DNA from: Paucihalobacter ruber
Lineage (GTDB): Bacteria > Bacteroidota > Bacteroidia > Flavobacteriales > Flavobacteriaceae
DNA: 64,000 nucleotides
Assembly (NCBI RefSeq): GCF_006494535.1
Contig: NZ_VHIQ01000001.1
Span: 498,736 to 562,735 of the forward strand
Direction of reading: 5' to 3'
Positions 51,573 through 60,626 of this stretch are shown here, one piece after another. The position numbers and the translations under genes were made by a program. The notes under the pieces are model-generated. The model was not told the origin of the DNA, searched no databases, and worked only from the letters and a program-made list of their open reading frames with translations. Position 1 is the first letter of the stretch. Every line of letters starts with the position of its first letter.

Positions 51573-51857
51573 GATTTAAGTGTTTAATGTTGGGTCAAAA
51601 TTATAAAAGAAAAATATAGCTTGGTAATTCTTAACACAATGATGATGAAGATTTACGAATATGTCAATTTTTTAATAGTATTTGCGCGAATAGCGTACTT
51701 TTACAAGTGCATTTCTGGATATTTTTCAATAAAAAAATATTATGTTAATACCTGATTTTCAACTATATCGTTTTCGAAAATTGTAAATCTCAAAAAGCAA
51801 AAACTCATTACATCGTTTTCGTAATTATTAAGTAACTTTACTTACTTATTTTTTATC

Positions 51858-52745
51858 ATGTTCGGAAGAAAAAAACAACCACAAATTAGTAAAGAAGATT
51901 TGGCTTTATACGAAAATGCCAAACGCAGAATTCGTCAGAAAAAAAGACTTCAGGCTCATGCCGTAGTATTTGTTATAGGAGCCATTTTTTTGGTGGTGGC
52001 ATCGCAACTCCTAAAAATTGGTGAAAACCTTACCTTTTTTGGTTATAATTGGGTTATTTACGCTATTTTAATTTGGGTTGCCATGTTGTTATATCATCTC
52101 GTTTCGGTTTTTATCACCAATCGTTTTATGGGAAAAGAATGGGAAGACGAACAAACAGCCATTTTAATAGCCAAGCAAAAAGCGCGTATTGAAGCCCTTG
52201 CTAAAAAAGTAGAAGCCGATCAACCATTACAACTCAAAGCAACTCTTAAAGCGCAAACGGTGACTATTATTGCTGCAGCCGATGAAAACAACGCCATTGG
52301 AAAAGACAACCAACTTATTTGGCATTTAAGTGAAGATTTAAAGCGTTTTAAAACGCTTACCAATGGGCATCATATTATTATGGGCAGAAAAACCTTTGAA
52401 AGTTTTCCAAAGCCACTACCTAACAGAACTCACATTGTAATAAGCAGACAAAGAGACTACAAAGTACCAAAAGGCGTTATTGTAGTAAATAATTTGCTCG
52501 ATGCACTTGATGCTGCAAAAAGTGATGACCGACCCTATATTATTGGTGGTGGTGAAATTTATAAACAGGCCATGGAATTTGCCGATGTTATCGAACTTAC
52601 CAAAGTACACCATCGCTTTGAAAATGCAGACACCTATTTTCCTGAAATAGATACCGCCGTATGGCAAATTGTCAATAATCAGAAATTTGAAATTGATGAA
52701 CGCCACGATTACCCCTATTCTTTTATAACTTATAAAAGAAAGTAA
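51858..52745 (+). CDS. folA: Membrane-anchored dihydrofolate reductase (2TM-DHFR fusion)
   Basis: A 295-aa protein. Residues about 1-130 are a 2TM domain: a basic start, two spans (VVFVIGAIFLVVASQLL and YNWVIYAILIWVAMLLYHL) and a Lys/Ala coiled linker. Residues about 133-295 are a complete DHFR: VTIIAAADENNAIGKDNQLIWHLSEDLKRFK, IIMGRKTFESFPKPLPNRTHIVIS, and PYIIGGGEIYKQAM. The junction is in frame with no Met at the DHFR start, so both halves are one protein. It reduces dihydrofolate made by ThyA. Most DHFRs are soluble; membrane tethering is unusual. Confidence 0.92.
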   Translation: MFGRKKQPQISKEDLALYENAKRRIRQKKRLQAHAVVFVIGAIFLVVASQLLKIGENLTFFGYNWVIYAILIWVAMLLYHLVSVFITNRFMGKEWEDEQTAILIAKQKARIEALAKKVEADQPLQLKATLKAQTVTIIAAADENNAIGKDNQLIWHLSEDLKRFKTLTNGHHIIMGRKTFESFPKPLPNRTHIVISRQRDYKVPKGVIVVNNLLDALDAAKSDDRPYIIGGGEIYKQAMEFADVIELTKVHHRFENADTYFPEIDTAVWQIVNNQKFEIDERHDYPYSFITYKRK

Positions 52746-52747
52746 AC

Positions 52748-54307
52748 ATGGTTAAAGAGCTTCAACTGCGTGTAGCCTTGCATGAAGAAGCTACACAAGC
52801 TGATATTTTAAGCCAGAAAGCTGCTGAAAATTTAGGCATATCTCCCGAACAAATTTCGGGTATTAAAGTGCTTAGAAAATCTATAGATGCCAGAAAATCA
52901 ACCATCTATTTAAATTACAAGTTGGCCGTTTATATCAACGAACCTGTACCTGAGTCCTCAGACTATGAGTTTGATTACAAAGACGTTTCCAATGCCAAAC
53001 CCATTCATATCATTGGGTTTGGACCTGCCGGTATGTACGCTGCCTTGCGCTGTATAGAACTGGGTTTTAAACCTGTAGTTTTAGAGCGAGGTAAAAATGT
53101 TCGAGACCGTCGTCGCGATATTCGCGCTATCAATCAAGACCATATTGTCAATAACGATTCAAACTATTGCTTTGGCGAAGGTGGCGCCGGTACTTACAGC
53201 GATGGCAAACTTTACACACGCAGCTTAAAACGTGGTGATGTACGACGAATTTTTGAAAATTTGGTCTATCATGGTGCTACCGACCAGATATTGGTAGATG
53301 CACATCCACATATTGGCACCAACAAATTACCAAAGGTGGTGCAGAATATTCGTGAAACCATCCTAAAATATGGTGGCGACATTCATTTTGAAACACGAGT
53401 AACCGACTTCACTCTTAAAAACAATCAGATAGTTAGCGTACACCTTCATAATGGTGATGAGATTCCTGTACAGCGCGTGATTTTGGCAACAGGACACTCG
53501 GCGCGCGATATTTTTTATTTACTTCAAAAGAAGGCTATTGCCTTGCAAGCAAAATCTTTCGCCATGGGTGTTCGCGTAGAACATCCGCAGCATATTATAG
53601 ACAGCATTCAGTACCATTGCTCCGGCAAACGAGACGACTTGCTACCGGCAGCAGCTTACAGTTTGGTTCAGCAGGTAAATGATCGCGGTGTGTATTCGTT
53701 TTGCATGTGTCCTGGTGGTTTTATAGTTCCGGCAGCCACGGCTCATGGCGAGGTTGTAGTTAACGGGATGTCGCCTTCCAAACGAAATAATTTGTATGCC
53801 AACTCCGGTATTGTGGTTGAAATTAATGCCGATAAAGATTTATACAAATACGAACATTTTGGTGCTTTGAAAGGTTTAGAATATCAAAAGGATCTGGAAA
53901 AGTTGGCTTTTACCTCGGGTGGACGAACCCAGACAGCTCCCGCGCAACGCCTTACCGATTTTGTTGAAGGCAAATTGTCGTCTACCTTAAACGACACATC
54001 CTACCAACCCGGTTTAAAATCGGCACCCTTACACTCGTTATTGCCAAAAATTATAGGAAGTCGTTTGCGCACAGGTTTTATGGCTTTTGGCCAAAAAATG
54101 CGTGGCTATTACACTGAGGAAGCTAATATTGTTGGTGTTGAATCTCGAACCTCGTCACCGGTTACTGTACCAAGAAACGAACATTTTGCCCATCCGCAAA
54201 TCAACAATTTATTTCCTTGTGGCGAAGGTGGTGGTTATGCCGGCGGTATTGTTTCGGCAGCTATGGATGGTGAACGCTGCGCTGAGGCTGCGATTGCTGG
54301 CATGTAA
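52748..54307 (+). CDS. FAD-dependent oxidoreductase
   Basis: A 519-aa flavoprotein with a dinucleotide fold IHIIGFGPAGMYAALRCIELG near residue 90, CFGEGGAGTYSDGKLYTR, VILATGHSARDIFYLL and a C-terminal NLFPCGEGGGYAGGIVSAAMDGERCAEA that closes the FAD site. The N-terminal 80 residues are a separate domain seen in the COG2509 group. Substrate is unknown. The gene starts 2 bp after the DHFR stop, so the pair should be co-translated. Confidence 0.85.
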   Translation: MVKELQLRVALHEEATQADILSQKAAENLGISPEQISGIKVLRKSIDARKSTIYLNYKLAVYINEPVPESSDYEFDYKDVSNAKPIHIIGFGPAGMYAALRCIELGFKPVVLERGKNVRDRRRDIRAINQDHIVNNDSNYCFGEGGAGTYSDGKLYTRSLKRGDVRRIFENLVYHGATDQILVDAHPHIGTNKLPKVVQNIRETILKYGGDIHFETRVTDFTLKNNQIVSVHLHNGDEIPVQRVILATGHSARDIFYLLQKKAIALQAKSFAMGVRVEHPQHIIDSIQYHCSGKRDDLLPAAAYSLVQQVNDRGVYSFCMCPGGFIVPAATAHGEVVVNGMSPSKRNNLYANSGIVVEINADKDLYKYEHFGALKGLEYQKDLEKLAFTSGGRTQTAPAQRLTDFVEGKLSSTLNDTSYQPGLKSAPLHSLLPKIIGSRLRTGFMAFGQKMRGYYTEEANIVGVESRTSSPVTVPRNEHFAHPQINNLFPCGEGGGYAGGIVSAAMDGERCAEAAIAGM

Positions 54308-54329
54308 CAAGCCAAAGTCAATAAAATAT

Positions 54330-54480
54330 TTGGGCGTTACCCATTTATGCACCTTTATTGTGCATAAATGCGTCGGGCTATTCGTTTCAATCTTTTGACT
54401 CGTACCTCATCAAAAGGATTTCCACTACTATCCCTAACGCAGTAGTCACTAACGGCTCAAAGATTAAAACCCATAGCCTA
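54330..54480. repeat. Dispersed intergenic element with hairpin
   Basis: It begins TTGGGCGTTACCC, has an 11-bp perfect hairpin CATTTATGCAC…GTGCATAAATG (54342-54370), then GTCGGGCTATTCG, ATCTTTTG…CAAAAGGATT, and CTATCCCTAACGC. The GGGCG…CCCTAACGC layout recurs between genes in many Bacteroidota genomes as I recall it. It could also act as a terminator after the oxidoreductase gene. Confidence 0.5.
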
Positions 54481-54523
54481 AACCAAGAATTTCAACTATA
54501 TCAAGTTCTAATAAAATAATTCC

Positions 54524-54531
54524 TATTTTTG
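54524..54531 (+). promoter_or_regulatory. Candidate -7 element of fabD
   Basis: TATTTTTG, an exact TAnnTTTG, 21 bases before the fabD start. No TTG at the -33 position. Confidence 0.4.
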
Positions 54532-54552
54532 TCGCCATAACAGAAATTAATT

Positions 54553-55440
54553 ATGAATGCATATATATTTCCCGGTCAAGGCGCACAATTTACGGGCATG
54601 GGATTAGACCTTTACAACCAATCAGCACTCGCCAAACAATTATTTGAGCAAGCCAACGATATTTTAGGTTTTCGCATTACCGACATTATGTTTGAAGGCA
54701 CTGCCGAAGATTTAAAACAAACCAAGGTAACACAACCTGCTATATTTTTACATTCGGTTATTTTAGCCAAAACCTTAGGTGATCATTTTAAACCGGATAT
54801 GGTTGCGGGTCATTCATTGGGTGAATTTTCAGCCCTAGTGGCCAATAAAACTTTAAGCTTTGAAGATGGTTTACAATTGGTTTTTAAGCGTGCTTTGGCT
54901 ATGCAAAAAGCCTGCGAATTACAACCAAGTACCATGGCTGCTGTTTTAGGCTTAGAAGATGACATAGTTGAAAATATTTGTGCAGAAACCGCCGGTGTGG
55001 TAGTGGCAGCCAATTATAATTGTCCGGGCCAGTTAGTAATTTCAGGAGACATAGATGCCGTTAATAACGCATGCGAAGCCTTAAAAGCCGCCGGTGCCAG
55101 ACGTGCCTTGGTGTTGCCCGTTGGTGGCGCATTCCATTCTCCTTTAATGGAGCCGGCAAGGGAAGAACTTGCTAACGCTATTGAAAACACGCAATTTAGC
55201 AAACCCATTTGTCCCATCTATCAAAATGTAACGGCAGCGGCCGTCAATAATGAAGCCGATATTAAACAAAATTTAATTTCCCAACTCACGGCACCGGTAA
55301 AATGGACGCAATCGGTTAACCAAATGATTGCCGATGGTGCTTCAGAATTTATAGAAGTTGGTCCCGGTAATGTTTTGCAAGGACTCGTTAAAAAAATTAA
55401 CCGAGACGCCATTACCTCAGCCGCTCAACTTAACCCATAA
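54553..55440 (+). CDS. fabD: Malonyl-CoA:ACP transacylase
   Basis: A 295-aa enzyme with FPGQGAQFTGMG, the nucleophile S88 in GHSLGEFSAL, PVGGAFHSPLM (catalytic His) and VGPGNVLQGL. It loads malonyl units onto acyl carrier protein for fatty-acid synthesis in the cytosol. Length is normal. The lspA gene follows 9 bp later, so they form one unit. Confidence 0.96.
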   Translation: MNAYIFPGQGAQFTGMGLDLYNQSALAKQLFEQANDILGFRITDIMFEGTAEDLKQTKVTQPAIFLHSVILAKTLGDHFKPDMVAGHSLGEFSALVANKTLSFEDGLQLVFKRALAMQKACELQPSTMAAVLGLEDDIVENICAETAGVVVAANYNCPGQLVISGDIDAVNNACEALKAAGARRALVLPVGGAFHSPLMEPAREELANAIENTQFSKPICPIYQNVTAAAVNNEADIKQNLISQLTAPVKWTQSVNQMIADGASEFIEVGPGNVLQGLVKKINRDAITSAAQLNP

Positions 55441-55449
55441 ATCTATCAA

Positions 55450-55956
55450 ATGAAGTTATCGAGAAATGCTTTTATAATTGTACTCATCATTATCAATATT
55501 GCTTTAGACCAAATTTCAAAAGCCATAGCAAGAGTTTATATACAAAAAGGCGAAGTCATCGATGTGATTGGCGATGTATTTCAGCTATACCATGTAGAAA
55601 ATAAAGGTGCTTTTTTAGGCATGGGTAGCGACATGAATGATACCATGAAGTTGATTTTTTTATTAATACTCCCGGTGCTGGTATTAGGTTACGTGATTTA
55701 CTTTATCGTCAAAAATAAAGAACTTGACAAATTAAGCCTGATCGCCTTTTGCTGTATTGTTGGTGGCGGGATTGCCAACGTTTACGACCGAATTGTTTAT
55801 GGAAAAGTAACCGACTTTCTGCACTTAGATTTTGGAGGCGTGTTTAGAACCGGCATCTTTAATGTAGCCGATATGTCTGTAACCACCGGAATGATTATTC
55901 TGCTTTATGCAAGTTTCTTTATAAAGCCCAAAAAGGAGGAAGTAAGCAACAACTAA
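55450..55956 (+). CDS. lspA: Lipoprotein signal peptidase (signal peptidase II)
   Basis: A 168-aa membrane protein with four spans. The catalytic dyad appears in GGIANVYDRIVYGKVTDFL and in FNVADMSV; the first Asp is in VYDR and the second in NVAD. It cleaves diacylated prolipoproteins at the inner membrane. It follows fabD by 9 bp. The C-terminal tail is short and basic, as usual. Confidence 0.95.
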   Translation: MKLSRNAFIIVLIIINIALDQISKAIARVYIQKGEVIDVIGDVFQLYHVENKGAFLGMGSDMNDTMKLIFLLILPVLVLGYVIYFIVKNKELDKLSLIAFCCIVGGGIANVYDRIVYGKVTDFLHLDFGGVFRTGIFNVADMSVTTGMIILLYASFFIKPKKEEVSNN

Positions 55957-56166
55957 TTAACGCTGCAAATTGCAATCGACGCAATCTTTAACCTCGCCGT
56001 AGTAGGTTTCCCTGTATTTGTGAATTGTTTGAACCGGAATGTTCAATACCTTTCTTTTGATGTAAGTAACGCGGGTTTGTAGTTTACCCATTTTTGGTGT
56101 GTAACGGTCTTCAACTACCGTTTTACGTTTAACGCTTATTAGCTTCATAACACTCATTTTTTCCAT
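55957..56166 (-). CDS. Small conserved hypothetical protein with C-terminal CxxC
   Basis: About 69 residues, basic, with RKTVVEDRYTPKMGKLQTRVTYIKRKVLNIP and a C-terminal KDCVDCNLQR. I recognise it as a small Flavobacteriaceae protein without known function. The CVDC pair could bind metal. The start is uncertain: ATGs occur at 56166, 56157 and 56148, and a TTG further up. Its stop abuts the lspA stop on the other strand. Confidence 0.65.
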   Translation of the reverse strand: MEKMSVMKLISVKRKTVVEDRYTPKMGKLQTRVTYIKRKVLNIPVQTIHKYRETYYGEVKDCVDCNLQR

Positions 56167-56410
56167 TATCATTGAATACAAAGGTAAGGTTTATATGACG
56201 GAATGGCAAATATGAAAGTATATTAAATTGATTTTATGATATTTAATATATTTTATAAACATCTAAAGCGAAGCATTCACCCGCATTTTTGAATGAACCA
56301 GTCGGTAGCAATAAAGCCCACACCATCCAAGAAAACCAGATGAATGTGTCAAAATGTACGGATACGAAAAAATATTAATTCCAGATTGAAATAACTATTT
56401 CAATAGATAA

Positions 56411-57433
56411 TTATTTAATATTTCTAATTTGTTTTTCCCACTCCCAGGCAGAAGCCATGGCTTCATCTAATGACAGCTCGGCTCTCCACCCTAAATCTTC
56501 ATTAGCTTTGGTGGTTTCGGCATATGCCGCAATGACATCGCCTTCTCTTCTACCTACAATTTGATAATTTAATTTTTGACCCGTAACGCGCTCAAAAGAT
56601 TGTACGACCTCTAAAACAGAGCTGCCTTTACCGGTGCCTAAGTTAAAAATCTCACAATTAGATTTATTTTTGTGTTGAAGTAATCTTTGCAATGCCACCA
56701 CATGCGCTTTCGCAAGATCAACCACATGAATGTAATCTCTAATACAGGTACCATCTTCGGTAGGATAATCGTCTCCAAAAACAGACAGTTTTTCACGTAA
56801 GCCGGCAGCAGTTTGGGTAATAAACGGCACCAAATTTTGAGGTACACCAAGAGGTAACTCGCCAATTTTCGCACTTGGATGCGCACCAATAGGATTGAAA
56901 TATCTCAAGGCAATGGCTTTAAATTTTAGATCAATTTTACACAAATCCTTAATGATTTCTTCTCCAATTTGTTTGGTGTTTCCGTAAGGAGATTCGGCTG
57001 GTTTTACCGGTGCATTTTCTGAAATTGGCAATGCATCGGCTTGGCCATATACGGTACACGAAGAACTAAAAATAAAATTAGCATCGGCCAATTGGCGCAA
57101 CTCTTGAAGCAAATACACCAATGTACTGATGTTGTTTTCGTAATAAAGCAAGGGTTCCTGAACACTTTCGCCCACCGCTTTACTGGCTGCAAAATGTATG
57201 ATGCCCTTTATATTTGGATAACGTTTAAAAAAATCTTGAACTTTTGGTTTTTCTCTTAAATCGAACTTCTCAAAAATTGGTTTCTTGCCAGATATTTCGG
57301 TAATACCATCTAAAACATCTATCGAAGAGTTAGATAAATTATCTATGATAATAACTTCAAAACCTTCGTTTTGCAATTCAACTACGGTATGAGAACCTAT
57401 AAAACCGAGTCCGCCGGTAACAACTATTTGCAT
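56411..57433 (-). CDS. galE: UDP-glucose 4-epimerase
   Basis: A 340-aa short-chain dehydrogenase-type epimerase. NAD loop GGLGFIGSHT (7-16), DNLSNSS, the catalytic Y150-x3-K154 (SPYGNTK) and the substrate region RYFNPIGAHPSAKIGE. It interconverts UDP-glucose and UDP-galactose (or the N-acetyl forms) in the cytosol. Its ATG overlaps the aminotransferase stop by one base (TAATG), so the two are coupled and may feed a common sugar-nucleotide pathway for surface glycans. Confidence 0.93.
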   Translation of the reverse strand: MQIVVTGGLGFIGSHTVVELQNEGFEVIIIDNLSNSSIDVLDGITEISGKKPIFEKFDLREKPKVQDFFKRYPNIKGIIHFAASKAVGESVQEPLLYYENNISTLVYLLQELRQLADANFIFSSSCTVYGQADALPISENAPVKPAESPYGNTKQIGEEIIKDLCKIDLKFKAIALRYFNPIGAHPSAKIGELPLGVPQNLVPFITQTAAGLREKLSVFGDDYPTEDGTCIRDYIHVVDLAKAHVVALQRLLQHKNKSNCEIFNLGTGKGSSVLEVVQSFERVTGQKLNYQIVGRREGDVIAAYAETTKANEDLGWRAELSLDEAMASAWEWEKQIRNIK

Positions 57434-58593
57434 TAATTATTCTGATTTAAAAAATTGATAACTGTATTAGTAATGAATTGAATTTGGTCATCGTCTAATT
57501 CGGTGTGCATGGGCAACGAAATAACTTCGTCAGACAATTGGTTTGTTACTTCAAAGTCGGCTTCGTTATAACGTTCGTCTGCGTAAGCCTTTTGTCTGTG
57601 TAACGGAATTGGGTAATAAATACCATGAGGAATACCCTTTTCAGCTAAATGTTGTGCCAGTGCATCTCTGTCGGCATTGACAATCTTCAAAGTATATTGA
57701 TGAAACACATGGCAGTCGCAAGTGCTGCAAATACCATCGCAAGTTGATAATCCTGTTGGTGTGATAATATTTGGGTGATTTTTAAATGCGTCGTTATATT
57801 TTCTGGCTGCATTTCTTCTGGCGTTGTTATACGCATCTAAATTGGGTAATTTGGCATCTAAAACCGCTGCCTGTATAGCATCCAATCTCGAGTTAACACC
57901 CACCACATCGTGATGATAACGCACATACATACCGTGATTAACAATACCGCGAATGGTATGCGCCAATTCGTCGTTATTGGTAAAAATGGCACCGCCATCA
58001 CCATAACATCCTAAATTCTTTGAAGGAAAAAATGAGGTACAACCAACATCGCCAATCACGCCGGCTTTTACTTTGCTGCCATCTTTAAAAGTATAATTAG
58101 CGCCTATGGCCTGAGCATTATCTTCGATGACGTATAAATTATGTTCTTTGGCAAGTTCCATCACATCTTCCATATTAGCCACCAGACCAAACAAGTGAAC
58201 AGGTACAATAGCTTTGGTTTTGGGTGTAATGGCCCTTTTTAAAGCTTCAATATCGATATTAAAATTAACCGGATCTACATCAACCAAAACCGGTGTAAGT
58301 TTTAGCAGCGCAATCACCTCAACGGTTGCCGCGAAGGTGAAATCGGCTGTAATCACCTCATCGCCTTGCTCCAAACCAAGTCCCATAATGGCAATTTGAA
58401 GCGCATCGGTACCATTGGCACAAGGGATTACATGCTTCACATTAAGGTAATTTTCCAGATTTTTTTGAAACTCATGAACTTTTGGTCCGTTTATAAACAT
58501 TGCTGAATCAATTACTTCCTGGATGGACGCATCTACTTCGGCTTTAATTGGCTCATATTGACGCTGCAGGTCAACCATTTGAATTTTTCTCAT
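57433..58593 (-). CDS. DegT/DnrJ/EryC1/StrS-family aminotransferase
   Basis: A 386-aa PLP enzyme. I start at ATG 58593 (MRKIQMVDLQRQYEPI) because the longer frame adds a hydrophobic, unrelated prefix. Motifs: CANGTDALQIAIMGLGL, EDNAQAIGA, and PLP-lysine K192 in FFPSKNLGCYGDGGAI. It should make an amino-sugar nucleotide from a keto-sugar nucleotide. A CDGICSTCDCHVFHQY segment near residue 285 has four Cys, perhaps metal binding, which is less common. It is coupled to galE. Confidence 0.9.
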   Translation of the reverse strand: MRKIQMVDLQRQYEPIKAEVDASIQEVIDSAMFINGPKVHEFQKNLENYLNVKHVIPCANGTDALQIAIMGLGLEQGDEVITADFTFAATVEVIALLKLTPVLVDVDPVNFNIDIEALKRAITPKTKAIVPVHLFGLVANMEDVMELAKEHNLYVIEDNAQAIGANYTFKDGSKVKAGVIGDVGCTSFFPSKNLGCYGDGGAIFTNNDELAHTIRGIVNHGMYVRYHHDVVGVNSRLDAIQAAVLDAKLPNLDAYNNARRNAARKYNDAFKNHPNIITPTGLSTCDGICSTCDCHVFHQYTLKIVNADRDALAQHLAEKGIPHGIYYPIPLHRQKAYADERYNEADFEVTNQLSDEVISLPMHTELDDDQIQFITNTVINFLNQNN

Positions 58594-58714
58594 AAAAACA
58601 ATTTGAAATTTACGCACCATCACAACGGTTTGGTACGCCAAGCGAAAATACAAAATTTAGCCCGCTAACACTAATTCAAGTTTAAGAAAAGAACTGTATT
58701 TTAGCACAAATAAA

Positions 58715-59953
58715 TTGAGTTTGCACACATTTTATAACATAGTTATTGCGCTTTTAGAAGTGATTTTAAAAATCGGGTCGCGATTTGATTTAAAGTTAAG
58801 ACAAGGTTATGTTGGCCGAAAGCAAACATTTGAGCGTTTGGCGCAACATATAACGGTTCAAGATAAGGTTTTCTGGTTTCATTGTGCTTCATTAGGCGAA
58901 TACGAACAGGGCTTACCGGTTTTTGAAGCGTTGAAACAGAAACGGCCGGACCACAAGGTTGTACTTAGCTTTTTTTCACCTTCGGGTTATGAAATTAAAC
59001 AAAACGCCGAAATTGCCGACGTTGTAGTTTATTTACCAACAGACAGTAAAAGCAATGCTAAAAAGTTTTTAGACCTGGTACATCCCGAACTAATTGTATT
59101 TGTTAAGTATGAAATTTGGATTAATTACCTTTTTGAAATAAAAAACAGACATTATAAAGCCATTTTAATTTCGGCCTTGTTTAGAGACCAACAAATTTTC
59201 TTTAAATGGTATGGCGGTTTATTTAGAAAAGCTTTAACAGCTTTTCATCACATTTTTGTTCAAAATGTCAACTCGCAAATTTTACTGGAAAACAAAGGCA
59301 TTCAAAACACAACTGTTGCCGGCGATACCAGATTTGATCGAGTTTTACAAAACAAAGCTACTTCGAAACCGGTTGCGCATATCAATGAATTCATCAACGG
59401 AAAGCTTTGCATAGTTATTGGTAGTTCATGGCCCGAAGATGAAATTATTTTGTCTCGATATATCAATCAAACCAAACACGATGTGAAGTTTATTTTCGTG
59501 CCACATAATGTTAATACATCACATATCAATCACATAAAAAACTTATTAAAAGTACCAACCATTGTGTTTTCTGAAGCAGATTCAGACAACTGTGTTGAGA
59601 TGAAAGTAATGATCGTTAACAAAATTGGTCTGTTGCGTAATTTATACAACTTTGGAGATATTGCTTATGTGGGCGGCGCCATGGGAAAAACAGGATTACA
59701 TAATATACTTGAACCGGCTGTATTTGGGATACCCATTATTATTGGAAAGAACTTTGCAAAATTTCCTGAAGCCAAAGCCATGATCAAAAATGGCGGTGTA
59801 ATAAGTATTGACAACTATAAATCATTAGCCGCTGAACTAGAAGACCTTATTACGAATGATATTGCGCGACGAGATAAAGGTCAGAAAAACGCGAACTTTG
59901 TTAACCTAAATTCGGGTGTCGTGTCAAAAATTATTGGCATTATTGAATTGTAG
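58715..59953 (+). CDS. kdtA: 3-deoxy-D-manno-octulosonic acid transferase
   Basis: A 412-aa GT30-type enzyme. An N-terminal membrane helix (FYNIVIALLEVIL), FWFHCASLGEYEQGLPVFEAL, LSFFSPSGYEI, ELIVFVKYEIWINYL and, in the C-terminal half, GDIAYVGGAMGKTGLHNILEPAVFGIPIIIG. It adds Kdo to lipid A at the inner membrane. No ATG is available; TTG at 58715 or 58721 must be the start. Length is normal. Its presence shows the organism makes Kdo-containing lipopolysaccharide. Confidence 0.92.
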   Translation: MSLHTFYNIVIALLEVILKIGSRFDLKLRQGYVGRKQTFERLAQHITVQDKVFWFHCASLGEYEQGLPVFEALKQKRPDHKVVLSFFSPSGYEIKQNAEIADVVVYLPTDSKSNAKKFLDLVHPELIVFVKYEIWINYLFEIKNRHYKAILISALFRDQQIFFKWYGGLFRKALTAFHHIFVQNVNSQILLENKGIQNTTVAGDTRFDRVLQNKATSKPVAHINEFINGKLCIVIGSSWPEDEIILSRYINQTKHDVKFIFVPHNVNTSHINHIKNLLKVPTIVFSEADSDNCVEMKVMIVNKIGLLRNLYNFGDIAYVGGAMGKTGLHNILEPAVFGIPIIIGKNFAKFPEAKAMIKNGGVISIDNYKSLAAELEDLITNDIARRDKGQKNANFVNLNSGVVSKIIGIIEL

Positions 59954-60050
59954 TACCCTAATTGTGTTAAAATAAATATAAATTTTTTCATGGTTTTTTA
60001 AAATTAAGTTCTTAATTTCGTAGTTATCAATTAACACTAAAACTATAAAA

Positions 60051-60431
60051 ATGAAGAAATTAGTATTAAGCTTAATCATGTTAATGGCCTTAACGGTTAC
60101 CTTAACTTCATGCAGAGACACTAAAGACAAAACAGAAGATGCTGTTGAAGATGCTATCGACGCTACGGGCGATGCCATTGAGGATGCAACAGATGCTGCT
60201 AATGATGCTATGGATGATGCTAGCGACGCCGCTAACGACGCCATGGAAAGTGCAGAAGATGCTGCCGAAGAAGCAAAAGATGCTGTAGATGGCGCTGTTG
60301 AGGATGCTAAAGAAGCGATTGACGGTGCTGTTAAAGATGCAAAAGACGCCGCCAACAAAGCAGTTGAAGATGCTGAAAAAACCGGTACTGATGCTATGAA
60401 GAAAGCAGCAGACAAAGTGAAACAGAACTAA
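60051..60431 (+). CDS. Ala/Asp-rich helical lipoprotein
   Basis: A 126-aa protein. The signal peptide ends in a lipobox (TLTSC, Cys at about 20). The rest repeats an 11-residue-like pattern (DAVEDA, DATGDAIEDATDAANDAMDD, VEDAKEAIDGAVKDAKDAA), a long amphipathic, acidic helix of LEA/apolipoprotein type. It should be tethered to a membrane and could buffer stress or act as a spacer. The complementary strand has a long artefactual Ser/Ala frame. A strong terminator follows. Confidence 0.85.
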   Translation: MKKLVLSLIMLMALTVTLTSCRDTKDKTEDAVEDAIDATGDAIEDATDAANDAMDDASDAANDAMESAEDAAEEAKDAVDGAVEDAKEAIDGAVKDAKDAANKAVEDAEKTGTDAMKKAADKVKQN

Positions 60432-60452
60432 TTCATTTTGACGTAAAATGTT

Positions 60453-60478
60453 AAAAGCCTGATTTTTCAGGCTTTTTT
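60453..60478 (+). terminator. Rho-independent terminator
   Basis: AAAAGCCTGA, loop TTTT, TCAGGCTTTT with a further T run, 22 bases after the lipoprotein stop. Confidence 0.9.
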
Positions 60479-60488
60479 TATATCTCTT

Positions 60489-60523
60489 AAGACCTCACAG
60501 GTTTCAAAAACCTGTGAGGTCTT
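60489..60523. repeat. Perfect inverted repeat
   Basis: AAGACCTCACAGGTTT and its complement AACCTGTGAGGTCTT flank a short loop. It stands between the lipoprotein gene and the end of ackA on the other strand, and could terminate ackA transcription or be a dispersed palindrome. Confidence 0.65.
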
Positions 60524-60626
60524 TTATTAAGAACAAATAAGAATTTTGTTGCTATAGTGTTTTAAGATTGACATTAAGCAATGATGTCAGATCTAAAGAA
60601 CCTGTTAATACATCCTATAACTAAAT

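Noticed and set aside
59924-60415. 163-codon minus-strand Ser/Ala-rich frame
   Set aside because: It is the mirror of the repetitive Ala/Asp lipoprotein gene; the lipoprotein has a signal peptide, lipobox and terminator, the mirror frame has none.
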